From Blastocladiella emersonii ATCC 22665 (taxonomy: Eukaryota > Blastocladiomycota > Blastocladiomycetes > Blastocladiales > Blastocladiaceae), in assembly GCA_025594325.1 (NCBI GenBank), contig JANHCV010000003.1, positions 620,001 to 684,000 on the forward strand: a stretch of 64,000 nt of DNA. The letters run 5' to 3'. Positions within the stretch are counted from its first letter, which is position 1. The number at the start of each line of letters is the position of its first letter. The notes beneath the pieces were generated by a model that was given only the letters and a program-made list of their open reading frames with translations, did not search any database and was not told the origin of the DNA. Made by a program: the position numbers and the translations under genes. Positions 1-8,739 of the stretch are shown here, piece by piece.

Positions 1-207
1 GTCGCGGCGCTCCCAGTTGTCCTCGGTCTCCTTTCCCGCAAAGACGTGGGCGAGCGCGGCAAACTCCTGGTCGGCGTCGCGCGGCGAGTTGATCGGGATC
101 GAGTCGCGGCCGAGCGACGACGCCGCGGCGGGCCCGCCCAGCTTGGACGGGCCGACGCGCGGCGACCCGGGGGCGCCCGATCCGGCGCGGCGGCGGGCAG
201 CGTCCAT
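1..207 (-). CDS. STU1: CLASP/Stu1-like microtubule-associated protein, N-terminal part
   Basis: Reverse-strand reading from ATG at 207 is open for 69 codons to the window edge, so the gene is partial at its 3' side. A basic, Ser/Gly-rich leader is followed by a stretch containing FAGKETEDNW. The pattern G-K-E-T-E-x-N-W near the start of a TOG-like domain is characteristic of fungal Stu1/CLASP proteins, which bind microtubule plus ends and stabilise spindle microtubules. The sequence upstream of the ATG is not open and looks like leader, so 207 is a credible start. Only this short piece is visible, so the family call rests on one motif; another HEAT/TOG protein is possible. Confidence 0.5.
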   Translation of the reverse strand, partial: MDAARRRAGSGAPGSPRVGPSKLGGPAAASSLGRDSIPINSPRDADQEFAALAHVFAGKETEDNWERRD

Positions 208-570
208 GGTGTGCGGCTGCGGCAGGGGTCGTGGTTGCGTTGCACCGGGTCTGGCTCGCCGGCGTGGGGTTGCTTGATACGTTGGTGCGTGCGGCGAGGG
301 GAGGGGAGAGGAAGCGAGGGGAGGCACACGAGCGACCGCGTGGGCCGCGCTGTGTGACCGCCGCCACTCGACCAGCCAGCGCGCCTCAAAGCGGACTCTC
401 GCTCCCGCAGCCTGGGCGATCATGGAACAACGCAACTCAACTCAACCACGAAAGCAGATGCATCACATTGACGCTGGTGAAGCGTGAAGAGGCTCATTTA
501 TGATCGCGTCACACGGCTGCCCGCCTCCAAACCCCTCACGGTCGGTGCTGTCGTCGCTCACGTTGCTCGA

Positions 571-838
571 TCATCGCGCGCGAGGCCTGAGTCGTGAGTG
601 CTTGATCATGTCGCGTACCTTCCGCGTTGTGCGAGCGCCGGCCCGTTTTTCTGCTCGACTTGTTGTGTGGATGCTTCGCTGGCGCCTCGCTGGCGCCTCG
701 CTGGCTGACCGACGCGCCCTCGCGAACTCGGCACCGTGGCCCGACTTTGGATCATCTGTGTCTTCGACTGCGCCGCTTTACCACTGCCCTGCTCAGTGGT
801 TCCTCAGGCGCTCGCGTTGACGGCTCTGAAAGCTCACA
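571..838. repeat. Diverged direct repeat, copy 1
   Basis: This copy starts with a TCATCGCGCGCGAGGCCTGAG-like block and ends near GCGTTGACGGCTCTGA. The same order of blocks (start, GCCCG-rich core, GATCATC/GTGATCAC segment, CAGTGGTTC/CAGCGGTTC, closing GCGTTGAC) recurs at about 1079-1312 in the same orientation. Copy 1 also contains a short internal duplication of CGCTGGCGCCT around 678-700. Confidence 0.55.
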
Positions 839-1078
839 GCGGCGCAGCGAGGCAAGGATGTGCCCATCGCCATGCACGGCCCTGGCGAGGCGAAGCCTGA
901 TGACGGGGTATCTTCGGCCCAAGTCAGGAAAATACGGTACAACAACAATTCACGTCGAAATTGGCTTGGAGCTCTGAGTATGTAGATTCGCACACCTCGC
1001 GGCGTCCATGGCTCGCCGCTTGGCGTATCGCGAAGCCCCTGCCCGGTACCTGGCCTCGATCTCGGCCTGCTCCACAAC

Positions 1079-1312
1079 TCATCGCGCACGAGGCCTGAGC
1101 CGTGAGTGTTTCATTGTCACGCGTCTCTTACGCGTTGTATGATACGAGGCCCGCCCCGTTCGTCGGCTCGAATTTGTCCTTCCGGGCTACGCCGATGCTT
1201 CGCTTGCTGGTCGAGGGGCCCTCGCGAACTTGACTGCGCTGCTTTTCGTCGTGTGATCACAGCCCTGATCAGCGGTTCTTCAGGCGCCGCGTTGACTGCT
1301 CTGACGCATCAC
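1079..1312. repeat. Diverged direct repeat, copy 2
   Basis: Partner of the copy at 571-838. The opening (ATCGCGCACGAGGCCTGAG) and closing (GCGTTGACTGCTCTGACG) blocks match best and the centre has drifted by substitutions and small indels. Neither copy holds a good reading frame, so this looks like an old segmental duplication or transposon relic. Confidence 0.55.
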
Positions 1313-1404
1313 ACAATTGTGCAACAAATCAACCGAAGAGAGGATCTATCAGGAGAAACGCGAGAGAGGATACAAACGAAAGATCTAAGTCGTGATGACC
1401 GTAC

Positions 1405-1542
1405 CTTGGCCACGCCGAGGATTTCCCATCGAGCGTCTGATTCCATCAGCGCCCGCTCGTAGTCTGCCATTAGCTTGGCATACTTCTGGTCGATCTCCGC
1501 AGCCGTCCTTGTCGATGCACGAGTGTCCGCTGGCTTCGTCTT
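1405..1542 (-). pseudogene. Isolated exon-like fragment, unknown protein
   Basis: Read on the reverse strand, this stretch gives a charged helical peptide containing EIDQKYAKLMADYERALMES, with GC-rich third positions. It ends at 1405 just before a GTACGG donor-like hexamer. An acceptor-like CGCAAG lies at its upstream edge, and a TGA sits in frame just before that. No plausible partner exons were found on either side. It may be a relic exon or part of a gene I could not assemble. Confidence 0.25.
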
Positions 1543-1984
1543 GCGAATGGGTCAAGTTCGCGACTTGGACGCCAGAACCGCGTCGCGCCACTTGCGTCAC
1601 GTCTGTCCGTCATCGCTCATGTTGGAACTCGTGAAAGTACATGAGATCAAGGGGTATAACTTTGCTTGCGTCACCATCCGCTCGTAACTGCGAGGGGCGG
1701 GCGACGTATCGTGAAGTCTTGTCTTCGATTTGCTTCGCCGCGTGACTAGAGCTCAGTACGCAAGCCATCACAGAGCCTTCCACTTCTGCGCGCGCTCGAG
1801 AAGCTGCGGCTATCTTCAGCAATCAATTGCGGAAAGCGCAGAACGTCAATCCAGAACGGTGCCGTGCGGTGCTCAGCTCCCCAGTCGACTTGCTGGCACC
1901 GCGTCGCACCGCCCATCGACGCGGTGCTCATGCACTTCCCTACGCCACGTACTGTTCGAGCTCAACGAGAAACCTTGAACTCGC

Positions 1985-1991
1985 TATAAAA
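1985..1991 (+). promoter_or_regulatory. TATA box of the pseudo-caspase gene
   Basis: TATAAAA lies 80 nt upstream of the ATG at 2071. The leader between them is C/A-rich with no other ATG. Confidence 0.6.
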
Positions 1992-2070
1992 CCCCCTCGA
2001 GTCCCCGCGCTAGCCCAGTACTCGAACACTACCAACGAACACGCCACGCATCGCATCGACCAATCCAAAA

Positions 2071-2933
2071 ATGCCCAACAGTGCTCTGTGTGTCGGCCTC
2101 ACGTACGGCGACGCGACGCCGTGTGCCCTCGCCGACGCGAGCGGCATGACCAACGTCGCGAGCGCGCTCGGCGCCGGCACCGTGACGCTGCTCACCGACG
2201 TGGACTCGGACGTGCCCGTGGCGCGCGAGGGTGTCCTGGCGTCGCTGCAGGAGATGGTCGCCAACGCCGAGCCCGGCGACACGGTGCTCTTCTCCTTCTC
2301 GGGCATGGCCGGCGAGGGCAATGGCATCGCGCTGCCCGACGGCACCGTCATCTCGGACGTTGACCTGCAGACGGTCCTCGCCGAGCTCCCCGCCGGCGCC
2401 AACTGCGCGCTCATCATGGACGCGCCCGTCGAGTTCGACTTCTCGGCCATGGGCGAGGGCGTCGGTAACATCATCACCATGTCCGCCGCCGCCGAGGGCC
2501 AGTACAACTTTGCCGGCGAGGACGGCGGCATGTCGCCCTTCTCGGCCGCTGTCATGGAGGTCATGACCAACCCCGACAACGCGGGCATCTCGTGGACCGA
2601 CGCCGCGGCTCGCGTGCAGGAGACTATGGGCCCCGATATGCCCGAGATGGTACTGAACTCGAGCAACCCCGAGGGTACGTTCACCCGCGCAAAACCAGTG
2701 GGCGTTGATCAATCCGAGCGCTAACGCGTTTTTCTTACCGTGTAGCGCTCTTCGAGCCCGCCGTTCCCGTCGAGGAGGCCGTCGTCGTCGACGGGACCGT
2801 TGTCGAGGTCGAGGTCGTTGAGGAGCCCGTTGTTGAGGAGGAGGAGACGACTGAAGTGGAGGTCGAGGAGGTGCCCGTCGTCGACAAGTGCTGCGCGGAG
2901 CCCGAGCCAGTCATTGACGACTGCTGCTGCTAA
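2071..2933 (+). CDS. Caspase/metacaspase-fold protein lacking catalytic His and Cys
   Basis: Exons 2071-2674 and 2746-2933; the intron has a GTACGT donor, a CTAAC branch site and a TAG acceptor. The product is 263 aa. Residues 5-130 follow the order of a metacaspase p20 fold: an LCVGLTYG opening strand, an LADASGM segment where metacaspases have the GC-x-ND block, an LLTD strand, the pre-His helix with AEPGDTVLFSFSG, and the ALIMDAP strand. The canonical S-G-H-G is here SGMA (77-80), and D-x-C-H-S-G is DAPVEF (117-122). Both catalytic residues are therefore missing, as seen directly. The second exon encodes an acidic Val/Glu-rich tail ending in CCC, with a further CC at KCCAEPEP. The fold call is inference from motif order. 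A regulatory or lipid-anchored pseudo-enzyme is possible. Confidence 0.6.
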
Positions 2934-3272
2934 GTCTTCTACCACGCTGCAATTCGACGAAGCTTCATCTACCTCATTATTGACTGGACCCTTGAGCAAG
3001 CTTCATTAGAACTCGAGCACGAGCGTGCTGTGAGGGTATCGCTCCTGTCGCGGCATGACCAACGTCTCACACCAGTAGCGATGAACACAAATGATGAGCA
3101 ATGTATTGAGGACTCAATCGCACGATCCACCACCACCGCCGCCGAGAACTGCTGCCAACGGATTTGACTCTTGTGCGAACTAGGTGTGTGTGCTGCGCAC
3201 ACACTTGGGTCTCAGCTGTAGCTTTACTTGGCTTCTTGAGACTGTTTCAGTTGGTGAAAGTGAAGTAGTTTA

Positions 3273-3527
3273 TCAATTCTCAATCCTGCTCAGCAGGGAC
3301 AGTCGCTCCATGTCCTTCGCCACGTGCTGTAATGCCTTCTGCACGAGAACCCGACTGTTGAACCGGATGATGAGGATGTCCTCGGTCCTGCGCGTTCGAG
3401 AGAGGACCATGTACGGGTACCAGGCAGGAAAACGATGCGGGAGCTTGGGGTCGCCGAAGTCGGCAATGACCTTGTTCAGCGTCATCGTTGTGAGAACACG
3501 AACGCGAGCGCCGACGCGACGCGTCAC
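3273..3527 (-). pseudogene. PIF1/Helitron-type helicase C-terminal fragment
   Basis: A reverse ORF of 84 codons contains TLNKVIADF, then YMVLSRTRRTEDILIIRF. This resembles the end of PIF1-like helicases from fungal Helitrons and related elements, where a (Q)TLDxVxVD strand is followed by Y-V-x-L-S-R-x-R-x-x-x-x-L-x-L-L-R. The rest of a helicase (Walker motifs) is absent upstream and no good start is present. It is best read as a short relic. The assignment is from motif similarity only. Confidence 0.35.
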
Positions 3528-3699
3528 GCAACGCGTCTTTGAAACGCGTTCTCAGAGTTCAGGGGTAAACTCTTTAAGCTCGCCAGTCGACGAGCACCTC
3601 ACAAATTCGAGTAGTAACCAGTTGGAAGAAAAAGAGTTTGGAATATATCAGACAGCGGAAGTATTTTCGAAAGAAACGAAGGAAGGAACAGGATCAGGA

Positions 3700-4063
3700 T
3701 CAGGCCGAGCGGTCCTTGCCCTTGCCCTTGGCGGGACCGCGACGCGCGCGCTTGGTCGGCGAGGCCGGCGGGGTCGCCGAGTCGTCGTCGTCGGCCTCGT
3801 CGTCGTCTTGGGCGGCAGGGACGGCAGCGCCGGACTTGCCCTTGACGGCCGACGTGCGGGTACGCTTGGTGGGCGAGGCCGGCGGGGTCTTGACCGTCTT
3901 GTTCGGTCGAGGCGTTGGCGTTGATGAGGGGAACACCAGGCGAGTAGCGGACGGGGATCTCGATGTTGAAGAAGAGGAAGGGGCTCGACGGCGGAGACGG
4001 AAGCTCGGAGAGAACCATGAAGCGCGACGAGCAGCGCAGCGAGAACGTGGGAGAGAAGTTCAT
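3700..4063 (-). CDS. Small Ser/Lys-rich protein, apparent frameshift
   Basis: A TATA box (reverse strand, 4117-4123) precedes an ATG at 4063. The first 40 or so codons (MNFSPTFSLRCSSRF...) have good third-position GC in one frame. From about 3930 down to the stop at 3700 the coding bias moves to another frame. That frame gives a nuclear-looking basic/acidic tail with two copies of TPPASPTKR separated by an Asp-rich run, ending KGKGKDRSA. No splice pair of the right phase joins the two parts. Either there is a one-base error or mutation near 3930, or the tail has its own start at 3936. The family is not recognised. Confidence 0.35.
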
Positions 4064-4116
4064 GGTGTTGCGAGTGGTGAAGGAGAGCAAGGACTGTCAG
4101 CGGCGGCCCGCGCGCC

Positions 4117-4123
4117 TTTATAT
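4117..4123 (-). promoter_or_regulatory. TATA box
   Basis: Reverse-strand ATATAAA, 54 nt upstream of the ATG at 4063, on a short leader ending in a CTTCACC-type pyrimidine tract. Confidence 0.5.
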
Positions 4124-4545
4124 GTGGCCGCATGGCGGCCAGGCAGACGCCGGATCGCGAAGTATTAAGCGCTGCATGGGGTAGGAGTGGCGGGTAAAGA
4201 GCTGGTCAGCACAGGAGGTCTCAAAGAGCGTCGACGAGCAGCGGCAAGCGCGAGCGAGCGGGCGTGGAGTGGGAGAGCTTCCGAGGGCGCGAAAATGCAG
4301 CCAGACAGGATTGATGTCAGGTCACGTGATGCTGAACAGTCAGTTTCGAGCGAGGTCCGTCTCGTCGCGCCTGCGCACGGGAACCGCTGCACAGGACCTC
4401 ACTCCCCTCGAAGTGAACAGCCTCGAACTGTTGGGGACTAGGCAAAGCACAGTCCAGATTTACGTTGCAGGGGTCGGAATGAAGTGAAAGCGAAAAACAG
4501 CGGAACTCGTCGCGCGACGAAAATCGAAAACGGTCACTGAGCCAC

Positions 4546-5145
4546 TCATGTGACCACAAGAGCAAGGTTGATGTGCCTGATAGGTTTCAATTGCTCCCAC
4601 AGAAACTCAGCTTCGCTAAAGCTACAGCTGAGAATGTCACGGGGACGACATGCGAGAAACAGCGCCACGAACACGCCAATCACAATATAAATAGGCTGAA
4701 TGGAGTGGAAGGGACCATTGAAACCAGAGTAGGCCTGAGCGACCACAATGCTTGGCGTCAACGTGTCCGTGGCCGCCACGGCCAGCGTCAGAGTCGCAGC
4801 CGTAGTTGAGAGCCTGATCGTGGGCTTGGCAAGCGGGCCCGGTGCGCAGAAACCGTCCATGTTGTGGATCACGGTCGAAGCCGGAGCCGCCGCGCCAACC
4901 GTGTCAATGCGCACGCAGGTTGACGCCGCCGCAGCCCATGCCGCTAGCTCACACTCGTCGCCCTTGTCGTCCTTGGAGCACGCGTCTGGGAACCCGGCCT
5001 TCGGCCCCACAGGCGGTGCACATGGCGTCGAGGCAGAGCAGTGCGCGACGATTGGGATACCGCTCCTCGGTTTACCAGCGAACACGTCGTGCAGCAGGTT
5101 GCCGTGCTTGTCCGTGAGGAGAGTCGGTGGTTTGGTCGGTGCCAT
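4546..5145 (-). CDS. Hypothetical protein with C-terminal membrane segment
   Basis: A 199-aa reading from ATG at 5145 (context GGCACCGACC after the start). The frame is also open upstream, but that part is Arg/Ser-rich and has poor codon bias. The N-terminal half is Cys-containing (SASTPCAPPV, DACSKDDKGDECELAAWA). A hydrophobic Ala/Thr-rich region follows. One clear membrane-spanning stretch (IYIVIGVFVALFLAC) lies about 40 residues before the end, and a short C-terminal tail follows. No family is recognised. It is divergent from the F-box-like gene at 5346, sharing a 200-nt promoter that contains the 39-bp dispersed repeat. Confidence 0.4.
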   Translation of the reverse strand: MAPTKPPTLLTDKHGNLLHDVFAGKPRSGIPIVAHCSASTPCAPPVGPKAGFPDACSKDDKGDECELAAWAAAASTCVRIDTVGAAAPASTVIHNMDGFCAPGPLAKPTIRLSTTAATLTLAVAATDTLTPSIVVAQAYSGFNGPFHSIQPIYIVIGVFVALFLACRPRDILSCSFSEAEFLWEQLKPIRHINLALVVT

Positions 5146-5221
5146 GTGACGAGACTGATTCGGTGATCCACGGTTAGACGAAGATTTTGAGCGAGATTCA
5201 AAGCGTGGGTGCTTGCGACGC

Positions 5222-5260
5222 GCGAGACAGGAGTGGAGACGCGTCGCGAAAAGGCGTGAC
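5222..5260 (+). repeat. 39-bp dispersed promoter-region repeat, copy 1
   Basis: Starts GCGAGACAGG and ends GAAAAGGCGTGAC, with a central GTGGAGACGCGTCG that includes an ACGCGT palindrome. It matches 7650-7688 at 37 of 39 positions. It lies in the shared promoter of 4546-5145 and 5346-6200. Confidence 0.7.
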
Positions 5261-5345
5261 CAAATGTGATCACCGCGTTCGTTGAGCGCTACCCTTCCAC
5301 GCTTCTCCACGGCGGTGCTCACAGCTCTACGCCCAGCGCTCAACC

Positions 5346-6200
5346 ATGGAACCCTCAATGGAAACGCATGATATACTCCCTGCAACCCGTGATATCGCTA
5401 GCGCTCATCAACAGGCGGGGACCTGGACGCTTGCTGCGCTGCCCAGCGACCTCCTCCAAGCCGTTCTGACTCTCGTGCAGCCCCGACCCGCTATTACGGC
5501 AATCAACCGCGAGCTTTACTCGAACGCAAACGAACCGCGCGTCAAACTGGCTTGGGTGGCGCACATCGCGAACACGTTACTTCGGCCATGGACCGTGGTT
5601 ACCTCCGCCTCCGACCCGCTCCAACGTCTGCTGGGGGAAAAGCAACTTACTCCGCCGCTGAGCGACTATCTGCTGCTTGTCATCGATTATGCGTTGAAAT
5701 GTCTCCCAGTCGATCGCGAACCAGCGTCCCCTGTTAAGGGTATCGCCAAGTTCATGCCAGAACTGCGAGATGAACTCAGTCGGCTCCTGCCTGGAGTGTC
5801 AGTCGATTCACTCACGTATGCTTTCCCTACGCCTGGGTGGAGGCGGCCGGGACACGAGCCTCCGCGCCTTCATCTTTTGCTTGCCGCAGCTCATCCCACC
5901 CAGCTCAAGAACACCTCATTGATGACCTGGCGCACCCTCATCGCCTCCGTGATCAAGATTTTGGACGCTATGCCAGAACCAAGCCTTGTCCTTGCACACT
6001 CGCTCGATCGCACCTTGGCACGCGTGTGGCCTCGCATGCTTGATCCCATCGACATGCAGTCGCTTTCGCAGTGCGACAATTACATGCAGTCTCGACGCGA
6101 GCTCACGGAAAACGAGCAGTGGATCTGGGAGCTCATCTTCTGTCCCCCGCGCACGCTTGGCGAATCAGTGCGCTTGGCATTTTGCGGTTCGGATGCGTGA
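5346..6200 (+). CDS. F-box-like protein, paralog of the next gene
   Basis: Single-exon, 284 aa, ATG in good context (CAACCATGG). Residues 28-70 (LAALPSDLLQAVLTLVQP, then AINRELY and KLAW) follow the helical pattern of an F-box, which would link a substrate to an SCF ubiquitin ligase through Skp1. The remaining 210 residues have no recognised domain. They match the downstream gene across their length: RLHLLLAAAHP vs RLHLLLVTAYP, and ESVRLAF vs ASVRLAF near the end. It ends with the in-frame block VWPRMLDPIDMQSLSQCDN, which is what reveals the nonsense codon in the copy. F-box function is inference; the paralogy is seen directly. Confidence 0.5.
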   Translation: MEPSMETHDILPATRDIASAHQQAGTWTLAALPSDLLQAVLTLVQPRPAITAINRELYSNANEPRVKLAWVAHIANTLLRPWTVVTSASDPLQRLLGEKQLTPPLSDYLLLVIDYALKCLPVDREPASPVKGIAKFMPELRDELSRLLPGVSVDSLTYAFPTPGWRRPGHEPPRLHLLLAAAHPTQLKNTSLMTWRTLIASVIKILDAMPEPSLVLAHSLDRTLARVWPRMLDPIDMQSLSQCDNYMQSRRELTENEQWIWELIFCPPRTLGESVRLAFCGSDA

Positions 6201-6449
6201 TCCGCGCTTCAGCTGTTCAGCGCACCGTTGCAGAATACATTGATATGGGTAATTATCCCACTGCATGGTCGGGAAACACGCGATGAACTACACGACGCGA
6301 AACGACGTTAGGGGACGTGGTCACTGCATCCGTCCGTGTGCGCGAACAGTAAAGAAAGGCATTGGCGCCCCAGATTGAGCAGCAAGTACAAGCACGGGCT
6401 CTCCCTCCCTCTCCCGCATTCAAAGCTCTCGAATGAACGTATGAAAGTC

Positions 6450-7307
6450 ATGGACCAACCACATGCAATGCAGTCCACGGCGAGTAGCAGTCTCGCCGCT
6501 CAACCTCCAGCAACAACGTTTTCGCTTGCCAACATCCCCGTCGAGCTTCTTCAAACCGTCGTGTTTCTTGTGCAACCCCAAACCTCAATTGCAGCCCTAA
6601 ACCGAGTTCTCTACGTGCAAGCGCGTGACAAACAAGTCGCTCGAGCTTGGACGGCGAGCATCGCCCGCGTGCTGCTTGGACCTTGGTTGAGAAGCACGTT
6701 CACTTCGGTTTCGATTCCACCGCCCTTGCTCGAGCAAGAGCTCGTCATGCCGATCAGTGCCTACATGATGTTTTTCATTGAGCAACTGCCAAACTTCCTC
6801 CAGATTGATCGCGACCCAGCAACACCCAGTGCCCCTTCAGCAAAATCAATCGAACCCAAGCTTTGCGAACGCCTGCGCCGCTTCATGCCAGGAATGGCGG
6901 CCACCCCTCTTGCACGGCTTTTCGCGACCACTCTTATGCATAAGAATACCGGAACGCTCCGGGAGGCGCCTCGCCTCCACCTGCTACTCGTTACGGCGTA
7001 TCCCTCTCGCTGCACTGGAACTGCGGCAACAAGTTGGCGCTTGCTGATTTGTTCAGTGTTCAATGTCCTCAACGCCATCCCCAAACCAAGCGCGACTATC
7101 GGGCTCGCGCTGGAACGCTTCCTAACAAGCGTATGACCTCTCACTTTGGGATCAATCGATTTGTGGTCCCTGGCCCGGTGCGATCTTGGGAAGTACAAGG
7201 GCTGCGAGCTCACAGAAGACGAGTTGTGGCTCCGGAACCTGGTGTTCGATAAGTCAAGGAAGCTCAGAGCATCAGTCCGTTTGGCTTTTGATGAATTGAG
7301 TGCGTGA
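6450..7307 (+). pseudogene. F-box-like paralog interrupted by an in-frame TGA
   Basis: The reading starts at ATG 6441 or 6450 (6450 has the better context and aligns with the neighbour's start). It runs to TGA at 7134-7136 and gives about 229 residues. The same frame stays open past that TGA for 56 more codons to a TGA at 7305. The extra part aligns with the neighbour's C-terminus: SIDLWSLARCD vs PIDMQSLSQCD, and LTEDELWLRNLVF vs LTENEQWIWELIF. The TGA replaces the TGG (Trp) of VWP in the neighbour. It is therefore a recent single-base nonsense change, a read-through site, or a truncated functional allele. The F-box-like N-terminus (LANIPVELLQTVVFLVQP) is intact. Confidence 0.6.
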
Positions 7308-7848
7308 TGATGTGTGTGAGTGATGTTCGGCATGTAAATCGAGACAAAGTTTGGCACGGTTCAGTGAAGGGGTCGCGGGCGGCACGACCAGAGGAAACCG
7401 CTGCGGCGTGGGCTCTTTTTTTGCTACTGAAATTTGAATAGATAATGAAATCATCTCATGAAGCTTGAGAACCTACCCGCACGTCCGGTTCAGCTTTACG
7501 GAGCGCGAGGCGAGGCTAAAAGCTTGAGTCATTGCCCTCGCCGCGTCACAGTTCGTTCAGGCTCTCGCCGAGGTGTATTTTCGGACTCAAGAGTCGTATT
7601 TGATCTTTATCGCTCAAAGCGGGATGCGAAACGCGTGCCTTCGCGAGGTGCGAGACAGCAGTGGAGACGCGTCGGGAAAAGGCGTGACGGGGCGTGACCG
7701 CCGCTCAGCCCTCCTGCGGCAACACTTTGAGCGGGCTCGAATCGCTCGGCACGCTCCACCACCGGCGATCCGACCTGGCGCCCCCACGTAGCTTTTTAAC
7801 CCGACGCAACTTGTCGCAACGCGCTCCGCGCCCTTTGACGAATCCAAC
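7308..7848. other. Intergenic region with the second 39-bp repeat
   Basis: Contains the 3' flank of the truncated F-box-like gene and the promoter of the mitochondrial ribosomal gene. Apart from the dispersed repeat at 7650-7688 and several GCGTGAC direct repeats next to it, nothing is recognisable. Confidence 0.5.
7650..7688 (+). repeat. 39-bp dispersed promoter-region repeat, copy 2
   Basis: Differs from 5222-5260 at two positions only. Same strand and same distance class (160 nt) from the next start codon. It continues into GGGGCGTGACC, a partial repetition of its own end. Confidence 0.7.
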
Positions 7849-8334
7849 ATGGCGTCCCGGTTCCGCATCCACCTGCCCAACATTGTGTTCCAGCTGGTGC
7901 ACACGCCGGACCTGGCGGCGAACCAGGTCGCGTTCAAGGTGCCGCAGCACATCAACAAGCTGGACATCCGGCAGTACCTGACCAAGATCTACGGGGTTGA
8001 GGTGTCGGACGTGCGCACCATGAACTACCTCGGGTTCAACTCGGTCATGGCGGGCGGCCGCGAGATGCACTCGGCCAAGTTCAAGAAGGCGATTGTGACG
8101 CTGGCCAACGGGCAGACCTTCGCGTGGCCCGCGGCGCCGTCGACCGAGGACCTCGACAAGATCCGCAAGCCGTCGCCGCGGTCCATTGACCAGTACGGCA
8201 AGAACGCCATGAAGAACCTGTTCCCCAACGCCACCAAGAACAAGAAGAAGACGACCGCCGCCGCCAACGCCGCGGCCGCGGCCCCGGCCACGTCGGCGTC
8301 CACGCCCTCGGTCGCGGCGCCAGCATCGGCGTAG
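7849..8334 (+). CDS. MRP20: Mitochondrial large-subunit ribosomal protein uL23m
   Basis: Single-exon, 161 aa. It opens with the family signature HLPNIVFQLVHTP, then NQVAFKVPQHINKLDIRQYL, KIYGVEVSDVRTMNY and a basic KFKKAIVTL strand. These are the hallmarks of fungal uL23m/MRP20, which sits at the peptide exit tunnel of the mitochondrial ribosome. The tail is Lys-rich, then Ala/Thr/Ser-rich, and likely disordered. The start is fixed by the family N-terminus. The length is within the usual range for uL23m. Confidence 0.85.
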   Translation: MASRFRIHLPNIVFQLVHTPDLAANQVAFKVPQHINKLDIRQYLTKIYGVEVSDVRTMNYLGFNSVMAGGREMHSAKFKKAIVTLANGQTFAWPAAPSTEDLDKIRKPSPRSIDQYGKNAMKNLFPNATKNKKKTTAAANAAAAAPATSASTPSVAAPASA

Positions 8335-8739
8335 TCGTGCCCGAGTTTTTGATTCTTGTCTGTCGTTCGCTTTCCCACCCCCACACACCATGCTTGTTTT
8401 CCTAATACACCTACTGAATAGTGTCTCTCCGCCCTTCCCTTCCATCTGATATTCTACGCTTTTTCTGGAAGCTGGCGGATGCTCGCACGTTTCTCCCTCG
8501 GCGAGGGGCGCTTCCCAGCCAGAGTTCCGCGAGCGCGATGGTGGGCGCGCTGACCGAGCCCGCCGCCGCCGCCCACCCCGCCGCCGGCCCCGCACCCCTT
8601 GTCCTCTCTCCCATCCCCCTCTCCTGCTACACTCTAAGGCTCCACTCGCTGCAACGTATCAACCACCCTGCCCGAGCGCAGCCCCCACGCGGAAACCCCA
8701 CCCTTTCATACCACCGCACCATCAGCACCAGAGCTAGCG

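Larger units (their letters stand above)
208..1984. other. Long intergenic stretch with diverged repeats and exon-like debris
   Basis: No convincing intact gene lies here. The first part is the probable leader and promoter of the CLASP-like gene. The middle holds two diverged copies of a roughly 235-270 bp direct repeat. Around 1405-1542 the reverse strand looks like an isolated exon. The last part is the promoter of the pseudo-caspase gene. Short ORFs on both strands have no consistent codon bias. Confidence 0.5.

Noticed and set aside
4165-4565. Small overlapping ORFs between 4.1 and 4.6 kb
   Set aside because: None has biased codons or a recognisable motif; likely the promoter of the small TATA-driven gene and the 3' flank of the next.
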